Part shown: positions 15,401 through 19,664 of the stretch, piece by piece
Layout of the letters: each line of letters starts with the position of its first letter
How positions within the stretch are numbered: position 1 is the first letter of the stretch
Made by a program: the position numbers and the translations under genes
Assembly: GCA_035298905.1 (NCBI GenBank)
Contig: DATGXQ010000551.1
Coordinates: 1 to 19,664 of the forward strand
Direction of reading: 5' to 3'
DNA from: DATGXB01 sp035298905
Lineage (GTDB): Bacteria; Cyanobacteriota; Cyanobacteriia; Cyanobacteriales; Nostocaceae
DNA: 19,664 nucleotides
The notes under the pieces: generated by a model
What the model was told of the DNA's origin: nothing
What the model saw: only the letters and a program-made list of their open reading frames with translations
Databases searched by the model: none

Positions 15401-15794
15401 TAAACAATATAACGACACCTACGGCCACGCAGCAGGAGATACTTGTTTAAAACTTGTAGCTCAAGCTCTCAAAACAACTGTACAACGTTCTACAGATTTA
15501 GTCGCTCGCTACGGTGGCGAAGAATTTGTGATCATCTTATCAAATACTGACCGTGAAGGAGCAATACAAGTTGCCAATAAAATTCATGAAGCTATCAAGT
15601 TATTGCAAATTCCTCATAGTGCTTCTGCTGTACAAACTTATGTCACCATGAGTATAGGAATAGCTACAGTAATTCCTAGAGGTGATATGGTTTACTCGTC
15701 TCTAATTGAAGCCGCAGATCAAGCCCTATATCAAGCAAAATCGCAAGGACGAAACCGTTCTTTTATTAGTATCAACTATAGTAATCCGATCTGA
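12471..15794 (+). CDS. Cyanobacteriochrome-type GAF-PAS4-GAF diguanylate cyclase
   Basis: A 1107-residue soluble sensor that should make c-di-GMP from two GTP. GAF1 (about 22-195) carries Cys115-His116 in KLCHQQLLTQLQVRANLVVP, the bilin-attachment pattern of cyanobacteriochromes. It also has a DXCF motif (DPCF, 85-88, Cys87), which in characterised proteins gives blue- or violet-absorbing states. Four PAS-like segments follow at about 244-350, 358-470, 487-610 and 618-745. GAF2 (about 762-920) has Cys857-His858 in SPCHIELLEELQVRAKLVVP but DKYF in place of DXCF. The C-terminal GGDEF domain (about 932-1100) has an intact GGEEF (1015-1019), DIDYFKQYNDTYGH, and an RxxD product-inhibition site (R1006-D1009). 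An unusual cluster C214-x2-C217-x5-C223-C224-C225 follows GAF1. No membrane helix is seen. The ATG at 12471 is the only sensible start. Light-controlled c-di-GMP signalling is likely but inferred; either GAF could have lost its chromophore. Confidence 0.9.
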   Translation: MQLSRLSYSEAILAGILEYIKQLNIQVHKSEDLEYILQETVQRVRRILQSDRLIIYRFLPDGDGVIAEEAVSPGWQPIIGEMIYDPCFKDQWFNKYQQGHIGILNDIDNELIKLCHQQLLTQLQVRANLVVPILVNYQELEMNSRKSMENSHTFPHLWGLLIAHQCSSPRQWHSLEIKLLQYVAEQIAVAIQHTKLYRRIEYINQNLEAQIEACEKCQQIKDCCCSRVHKNIHLPTITDSDFKSFNKLKTPIWIYDIQNLRIYWANNAALDIWNASSLSELLNRDFSHISESTKLRLQNYLQKFQQGESVTEQWTFYPKGQPIPVRCTCSGVQIETEQILMLVEGVTGVVNQIDEETLRSIEILNHTTSMISLYTMEGMLLMQNPATRYCYGDTLHPQLLNENIFIHHFVDPSLAEQILDTIHLYEVISIEAEVATVEGLRWHKMDISCINDPVTGKPSILVNEKDITDLHTVLEERHHVENELRWKEALLRSMTDTSLLAFFVVDNRTDNILYFNHRFCEIWQIEHLEKQMQMGVLKNNDIIPDCIPLIADVPAFAETCKPLQNEENRITIEDTIAFVDGRTIRRFSSQIRDSQDLYFGRLYIFEDITARVQIEEALRQSEERYRTVITSMVEGIVLQHADGQITACNQSAERILGLTADQMMGRTSLDPHWKAIHEDGSPFPGETHPAIITLKTGKPLFDVVMGVHKPDGKLTWISINSQPLFYPHQSQPYAVIASFQDITIRKQAQQALQQQAEQERMIYAIAQHIRKSLNLDEILNTTVAEVRSFLQTDRVIIYRFNPDWSGVVVTESVTAGWKKILNMHITDKYFIEAQGNTYQQNTIKATTDIYAARLSPCHIELLEELQVRAKLVVPILQGDRLWGLLVAHHCSAPREWNAREIELLQQLATQVAIAIQQSELYQQLELANQQLQNLAMVDGLTQIANRRSFDLHFTKAWNYLLREQHYLSLLLCDIDYFKQYNDTYGHAAGDTCLKLVAQALKTTVQRSTDLVARYGGEEFVIILSNTDREGAIQVANKIHEAIKLLQIPHSASAVQTYVTMSIGIATVIPRGDMVYSSLIEAADQALYQAKSQGRNRSFISINYSNPI

Positions 15795-15825
15795 GTTGTG
15801 AACTGACTTGTGGAGAGAAGGGAAT

Positions 15826-15859
15826 AGGGAACTCTTAACAGGGAACAGGGAACTGTTAG
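15826..15859. repeat. Short tandem/inverted repeat related to the 87-bp repeat end
   Basis: AGGGAACTCTTAACAGG (15826-15842) is the exact reverse complement of the end of the 87-bp repeats (CCTGTTAAGAGTTCCCT). It is followed by two tandem heptamers ACAGGGA (15838-15851) and ACTGTTAG, which can fold back on CTCTTAACAG. It belongs to the TTCCCTG-like short repeats common in cyanobacteria. The photoreceptor gene is thus flanked by inverted copies. Confidence 0.7.
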
Positions 15860-15941
15860 AGTTACTAAATAATTTAGGATTGCTATAGATTCCCAACTTC
15901 TCATATAGGATTCTAATTTGATTTTTGAAAAATACTTAGGT

Positions 15942-15969
15942 GTAGAGACGTTCCATGGAACGTCTCTAC
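15942..15969. repeat. 28-bp perfect palindrome, copy 1
   Basis: A perfect inverted repeat made of GTAGAGACGTTCCA and its reverse complement, centred on CCATGG. It lies 17 bp beyond the stop of the minus-strand secreted protein gene and could stop transcription from either side. A second copy with one mismatch is at 18616-18643. Confidence 0.88.
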
Positions 15970-15986
15970 TTTACAATGCTAATTTT

Positions 15987-16409
15987 TTAACGTTTAAAGT
16001 TTTCAATCAAAGAGTAGTTCTGTCTTCCACTATTATCTGTAAATCTGGTGAAATTTTGCACAGTTAAAGCATTTTTATTCCTGAGATCCAATGTGAGAAG
16101 AGTTTCCGCAAAACCAGGATTATAGGTAGCAGTTCCATAGCGATGATTTGCATCTTGGACGCTATTACCATAAGTTACTAGATTAGTTTTACCCCATTTA
16201 CAATCACTAGGTTGGCATTTGCCAAATGCTTCAATATTTAATTTGTTTCCACCTGCTGATGTAATTACTACACGAGTAATTCCGCCAGTATTAGGATTAG
16301 TATTTACCCAAGTGCCAACAAAATCAGCAGGTGCAGCCATAGCTGGGCTAATTACAACAGATGCTAAAGATGCACTAGCAATACTGAGAATAAAAGAATT
16401 TTTCAGCAT
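15987..16409 (-). CDS. Small secreted or periplasmic protein, unknown function
   Basis: A 140-residue protein with a clear signal peptide: Lys3, a hydrophobic stretch FILSIASASLASVVI, then SPAMA|A with cleavage after about residue 25. The mature part of about 115 residues looks beta-rich. It begins PADFVGTWVNTNPNTGGITRV, has a Cys pair (GKCQPSDCKWG, Cys65 and Cys70) that could form a disulfide outside the cytoplasm, and ends FTDNSGRQNYSLIENFKR. The 'F.GTW.N.....G.TR..I' opening is like small beta-barrel secreted proteins, but I cannot assign a family. The ATG at 16409 has GAGG 8 bases upstream. That site is inside a hairpin, which may limit translation. It is divergent from the PEP-CTERM protein gene. 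Confidence 0.8.
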   Translation of the reverse strand: MLKNSFILSIASASLASVVISPAMAAPADFVGTWVNTNPNTGGITRVVITSAGGNKLNIEAFGKCQPSDCKWGKTNLVTYGNSVQDANHRYGTATYNPGFAETLLTLDLRNKNALTVQNFTRFTDNSGRQNYSLIENFKR

Positions 16410-16413
16410 ATAA

Positions 16414-16435
16414 ATAACCTCATTTATTAGGTTAT
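16414..16435 (-). promoter_or_regulatory. Leader hairpin covering the ribosome binding site
   Basis: ATAACCT (16414-16420) pairs perfectly with AGGTTAT (16429-16435) around an 8-nt loop. In the minus-strand mRNA the GAGG Shine-Dalgarno (complement of 16418-16421) lies mostly in the 3' arm, just before the ATG at 16409, so the fold could mask it. Confidence 0.5.
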
Positions 16436-16738
16436 AGAAAATTTAGTCAAAGCTATCTACAAAAGTTAGTTTTAAATTACGGATGGAAAAATTAAAATCT
16501 TTCTACTAATATTTTTATGCCAAAATATTGACCATTATTACTTACAAGTCAATACTTTTACACTGAACTTCAACAGTATAATCAACTCTCCAAGAATACT
16601 TTTGTTAGATAAATTTTTGACATTACTTTTATCTACAGGTCAGCTAAAGCTTACTGTAGCTATTAGCTTTATTCCTCATGCTTAGGTAGTATTTTACTAA
16701 TTAAATTTATATAACAAACAAAAGAACAGTAAAATTAC
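16436..16738. other. Divergent spacer between the secreted and PEP-CTERM genes
   Basis: No gene seen. The sequence is AT-rich and should hold both promoters. An interrupted palindrome, CTACAG (16633-16638) with CTGTAG (16654-16659) around AGC-TAAA-GCT, could be a protein-binding site or a hairpin. No clear -35/-10 pair stands out. Confidence 0.4.
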
Positions 16739-17458
16739 TTGAAAATACTTTCAATAATTGATACAGTAAGGTATCGTTTCTCAAAAAAGTATATGAGTAA
16801 CCAGAATGTGTTTGCCGCGATTTTAGCTGGATCTGTCTTAGTAAATTTAGGGTTGATGCAATCAGCTAATGCTACACCAACAACATTTAATCTTGATGGC
16901 TCAGTCACAGAATTTAATTACAAAATTCCCACAGGTGATCCACCGATACCAGAATTTGCAGTCAACTCTCCCTTTACAGGTAGCTATACTTTAAACGCCT
17001 CACCTTTATCTCCAGATAACTGTTTTATAGCTAACCCTTGCTTTGGGATCAATCAATTTTCTTTTACCTTTGGAAATAGAATTTTTGATAACATTGCTTA
17101 TCCTAATGCCTTTGGACAAGGAGATACAACAGGAGCTTTTTTATTAAGTTTGAATGCGCTGATTGCTGATCCTCAAAGTGGTGGAGTAGAGAAAATTGGT
17201 CAACTCACCATATCCAGAGGGTATCTGAACAATAACTTAAAGAAAATTAACTTTAGTGCTACTGGTGCAGTCTGTATTGAAATTAACAATGGGCAATTTG
17301 AATGCGATAATGATCCAGTTGGAGAAAGCTGGTTTGGTGGAAATGTTACTTTAGAAGATTCTCGCTCGATTCCTGAGTCAAGTGTCACTTTAGGACTGGG
17401 TGTATTTGGGTTGACTGCGTGGATGTTGAGGAAAAAAATAGGTTTGAAAATTTCCTAG
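16739..17458 (+). CDS. PEP-CTERM-type exported protein
   Basis: 239 residues from the TTG at 16739, or 221 from the ATG at 16793. I kept the longer form because only it gives the signal peptide a positive n-region (RYRFSKK) before the hydrophobic core FAAILAGSVLVNLGLM and the likely SANA cleavage site; the start is uncertain. The mature part (about 46-205) is a beta-rich, Asn/Gly/Phe-rich domain with paired Cys (DNCFIANPCFG; AVCIEINNGQFEC). The C-terminus has the PEP-CTERM sorting pattern: IPESS (211-215), hydrophobic helix VTLGLGVFGLTAWML, then basic RKKIGLK. Such proteins are processed by an exosortase and placed at the cell surface or in the extracellular matrix. No exosortase is encoded in this window. 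No binding partner or enzymatic motif can be named. Confidence 0.85.
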   Translation: MKILSIIDTVRYRFSKKYMSNQNVFAAILAGSVLVNLGLMQSANATPTTFNLDGSVTEFNYKIPTGDPPIPEFAVNSPFTGSYTLNASPLSPDNCFIANPCFGINQFSFTFGNRIFDNIAYPNAFGQGDTTGAFLLSLNALIADPQSGGVEKIGQLTISRGYLNNNLKKINFSATGAVCIEINNGQFECDNDPVGESWFGGNVTLEDSRSIPESSVTLGLGVFGLTAWMLRKKIGLKIS

Positions 17459-17554
17459 CATCATCTTGAGGAATAGTTGGCTAGGTGCTAGCTAGATTTT
17501 AGGTTTCAGCTATGCTTTACTAAAAGCGGTATAGAAAATAGCTGGAAATTGAAG

Positions 17555-18574
17555 ATGAAAGTAGCAGTATTCAGCACCAAAAGTCACGATCGCCAATTTT
17601 TAGAGGCTGCAAATCGCACCGCTAAACATGAGTTAGTATTTTTTGAATCCCGCTTAAATCAAGATACAGCCATTTTAGCCGCCGGATATCCGGCGGTTTG
17701 TGTTTTTGTTAATGATGAAGTTGACGCACCAACTTTAGAAATTTTGGCTAAACAAGGAACTCGTTTAATAGCTTTACGTTGTGCAGGATTTAATAACGTT
17801 GATTTGAAAGCAGCAGCTAAACTAGGGATGACTGTTGTTCGTGTACCTGCTTATTCTCCCTATGGAGTAGCTGAACACGCAGTAGGGATGATTTTAAGCT
17901 TAAATCGCAAAATTCACCGCGCTTACAACCGAGTTAGGGAAGGTAATTTTGCTCTAGATGGGTTATTAGGATTTAATTTATATGAATCCACCGTAGGAAT
18001 TATTGGAACAGGAAAAATTGGTCTAATTTTAGGACAAATTATGCAGGGTTTTGGTTGCAATTTACTAGCTTATGATGTTTACCAAAATCCAGAATTTGAG
18101 CAGTTAGGGGGAAAATATGTAGATTTATCAGAATTATTTACCAAATCTGATATTATTTCCCTTCATTGTCCTCTAATTCCCCAAACTCATCATATTATTA
18201 ACGCCGCAGCCATAGACCAGATGAAACCAGGGGTAATGATTATTAATACTAGCCGTGGTGGGTTGATAGATACTCAAGCAGTAATTGAGGGTTTAAAATC
18301 TGGTAAAATTGGCTATTTGGGGATAGATGTTTATGAACAAGAATCAGAATTATTCTTTGAGAATTTGTCTGATTCCATCATTCAAGATGACATTTTTCAA
18401 CGTTTGACAACTTTTCCTAATGTTTTAGTTACGGGACATCAAGCATTTTTTACTAAAGAGGCTTTAGAAAATATTGCTGATACAACTTTGACCAATATTA
18501 GCTATATTGAAAATGGGCTTTTTTGTGAAAATGAAGTCAAAATTCCACAGGAAAAAGTTTTAGTAAATAGTTAG
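17555..18574 (+). CDS. ldhA: D-lactate dehydrogenase (D-2-hydroxyacid dehydrogenase family)
   Basis: Cytoplasmic NADH-dependent enzyme that interconverts pyruvate and D-lactate, a fermentative outlet in the dark. From the ATG at 17555 the protein is 339 residues, normal for the family (a TTG two codons earlier is also open). It starts MKVAVFSTKSHDR as in E. coli-type D-LDH. The Rossmann motif GTGKIG is at 151-156 and an Asp follows at the second strand (LLAYDVY), favouring NAD over NADP. The catalytic set is Arg234 (NTSRGG), Glu263 (DVYEQE) and His295 (TGHQAF), matching the spacing of characterised D-lactate dehydrogenases. The long insert ESELFFENLSDSIIQDDIFQRL before the His is characteristic of D-LDH rather than phosphoglycerate dehydrogenase. 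It appears monocistronic; a 28-bp palindrome lies 42 bp after the stop. Confidence 0.92.
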   Translation: MKVAVFSTKSHDRQFLEAANRTAKHELVFFESRLNQDTAILAAGYPAVCVFVNDEVDAPTLEILAKQGTRLIALRCAGFNNVDLKAAAKLGMTVVRVPAYSPYGVAEHAVGMILSLNRKIHRAYNRVREGNFALDGLLGFNLYESTVGIIGTGKIGLILGQIMQGFGCNLLAYDVYQNPEFEQLGGKYVDLSELFTKSDIISLHCPLIPQTHHIINAAAIDQMKPGVMIINTSRGGLIDTQAVIEGLKSGKIGYLGIDVYEQESELFFENLSDSIIQDDIFQRLTTFPNVLVTGHQAFFTKEALENIADTTLTNISYIENGLFCENEVKIPQEKVLVNS

Positions 18575-18615
18575 AGCAAATTGCCTAATAATTCATTATT
18601 AGCTTAATACTAAAA

Positions 18616-18643
18616 GTAGAGACGTTCCATGGAAAGTCTCTAC
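18616..18643. repeat. 28-bp palindrome, copy 2
   Basis: The same 28-bp sequence as at 15942-15969 with one changed base (GGAAAG instead of GGAACG), so 13 of 14 pairs remain. It lies between the convergent ldhA and M50 genes and may serve as a two-way terminator. Confidence 0.85.
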
Positions 18644-18705
18644 AAATAAATCTCAAAAATACAAATTTATTGAATAATTTGTTCAAAGTTAAAAGTTATC
18701 TTTAT

Positions 18706-19449
18706 TTACTCCGAACGATAAGCAACGCGCAGACTTTGGGCTAAAAGTGCTAAAGAAGCTAAAGCCATTAAACCACCCCAAAACCAATAGGGTAAAAGTA
18801 AATAATTTTGCATTTGTCCCGTGTCAGAAATTCCCACAGGGCCTGCTCTATAAGTAAATAAATAATTAAGTTGATGATAGGTACTTACACAAGCTTGTAC
18901 ACCCAAAAATTGCACACTAAAACCCTGTACATGTCGGGGAGTTTTGAGGGCAACTGTTAAAGTGAGCAAACCTAACAATACAACAGCAAACCAACCAAAA
19001 ATAGAACGCACCCAAACCAGTGCAGACAGCATTAAAAAACCCCCTAAAAATTTTAATCCCAGGGAGGCAGTACGAGAACTACGAGAAGCGAGAATTAATG
19101 CTGCACCGGCGATTGGTGGCCCCATTGGCCCGGCTGCGGCTACCAAACCATGACCAATAGCCCCTAAATTAGAACGTAGGGCATAATAAGCCACACCAGA
19201 ACCATCAGGACTAATAATTAAATTTTGGAACTTTCCCCCCAATAACAGAGCCATTAAACCGTGACCCATTTCATGAAACCAAGTAGCCAGAATCGTGAAG
19301 GGATAGAGAATATAACCCCCATAGGGAATTTGCCATAAAGAAATTGTAGCGATCGCCGCGATGATTAACCAAGTTAGTTCCATCCGTTCTAACTGTGGTG
19401 GTGTTTCTGGAGTAGGTAATGGTTCAAAATCTTTGTCTGGTTCTCTCAT
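18706..19449 (-). CDS. M50B-like membrane zinc metallopeptidase
   Basis: A 247-residue integral membrane protein. The zinc site HEMGH (59-63) lies in ATWFHEMGHGLMALLLGGKF, as in M50B-like (site-2-protease-related) proteins. Hydrophobic segments are visible at about 25-41, 46-71, 98-121, 132-147, 150-168 and 219-240. AAAGPMGPPIAGA (103-115) resembles the conserved glycine/proline loop of the family, and SDTGQMQ (208-214, Asp209) is a candidate for the third metal ligand. There is no PDZ domain, unlike RseP. Such proteins cut membrane-anchored regulators or are of unknown substrate in cyanobacteria. The N-terminal 20 residues are Pro/Glu-rich and probably cytoplasmic. The ATG at 19449 has GGAAGG 10 bases upstream. 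The gene converges with ldhA. Confidence 0.87.
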   Translation of the reverse strand: MREPDKDFEPLPTPETPPQLERMELTWLIIAAIATISLWQIPYGGYILYPFTILATWFHEMGHGLMALLLGGKFQNLIISPDGSGVAYYALRSNLGAIGHGLVAAAGPMGPPIAGAALILASRSSRTASLGLKFLGGFLMLSALVWVRSIFGWFAVVLLGLLTLTVALKTPRHVQGFSVQFLGVQACVSTYHQLNYLFTYRAGPVGISDTGQMQNYLLLPYWFWGGLMALASLALLAQSLRVAYRSE

Positions 19450-19664
19450 TGGGTGACATCCTTCCGGTATTTATACCATCTACTTGAGCGTACTTTTATC
19501 CATATTAATTTACTGATCAAGCTAATGGCAAAATTTGCACCAGGGAGGGAGAGGGGAGAGGGGGATGGGGAGATGGGGAGATGGGGAGATGGGGAGATGA
19601 ACAGAGGGGAGACACGGTGAAGGGAGAGGGGAGAATTTTTTATCCTTCTTTCTCCGCGTCCCCG
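19450..19664. other. Upstream spacer of the M50 gene with G-rich low-complexity DNA
   Basis: The part up to about 19540 should hold the M50 gene promoter (read on the minus strand). From about 19541 the plus strand is purine-rich with repeated GGGGAG blocks. The right edge (CTTTCTCCGCGTCCCCG) resembles further short cyanobacterial repeats. No gene is seen before the window ends. Confidence 0.5.
19565..19599. repeat. Octamer tandem repeat ATGGGGAG x4
   Basis: Four exact units of ATGGGGAG (19565-19596) plus a partial fifth (ATG). Each unit contributes a GGGG run, and GGGG also occurs just before and after, so the plus strand could form a G-quadruplex. Copy number in such repeats tends to vary between strains. 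Confidence 0.92.

Noticed and set aside
16219..16413. Plus-strand 64-residue frame opposite the secreted protein gene
   Set aside because: Antisense of a gene with a clear signal peptide and ribosome binding site.
17200..17388. Minus-strand frame within the PEP-CTERM gene
   Set aside because: Shadow of a gene with sorting-signal evidence.
18944..19153. Plus-strand 69-residue frame opposite the M50 gene
   Set aside because: Antisense of the membrane segments; composition (Thr/Pro/Arg/Ala) is an artefact of the reverse reading.

Overview
The window looks like chromosomal DNA of a filamentous cyanobacterium, probably Nostocales (Nostoc/Anabaena-like). The signs are a complete chlB gene, many copies of the HIP1 octamer GCGATCGC, a cyanobacteriochrome-type diguanylate cyclase, a PEP-CTERM protein, a CyRepA1-type replication protein, and AT-rich spacers holding several cyanobacterial-style palindromic and short tandem repeats.

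Layout. 1-2.3 kb: the 3' end of a GH13 alpha-amylase-like gene with its terminator, then chlB (dark-operative protochlorophyllide reductase). 2.3-6.1 kb: an accessory stretch. It holds an overlapping gene pair (nucleotidyltransferase fold plus DUF262/DGQQR protein) that resembles an uncharacterised defence module, a small acidic conserved protein, a HigBA-type toxin-antitoxin pair, and two small convergent genes on the minus strand. 6.4-9.5 kb: one large CyRepA1-family replication protein (TOPRIM-like part plus P-loop helicase part), a plasmid-type gene with no other plasmid genes nearby. 9.5-11.4 kb: a MITE-like repeat and a 15-repeat TPR protein. 11.4-12.5 kb: a long spacer with a terminator and an 87-bp direct repeat in two copies. 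12.5-15.8 kb: a GAF-PAS-PAS-PAS-PAS-GAF-GGDEF protein, probably a bilin-binding photoreceptor that makes c-di-GMP. 15.8-19.7 kb: a small secreted protein (minus), a PEP-CTERM surface protein, a D-lactate dehydrogenase, an M50B-like membrane metallopeptidase (minus), and a G-rich tandem repeat at the right edge.

How they fit together. Most genes look individually transcribed. The clear translational units are the NTase/DUF262 pair (17-bp overlap) and higBA (3-bp gap). The stretch from about 1.8 to 9.85 kb has no HIP1 site, while the sequence on both sides has them. Together with its gene content (defence-like pair, TA module, plasmid replicase) this suggests an acquired island between chlB and the TPR gene. 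No rRNA, tRNA, CRISPR array, transposase or integrase was recognised.

The best candidates for something new are the NTase/DUF262 pair and the dual-GAF photoreceptor cyclase, which has a DXCF motif and an unusual cysteine cluster.
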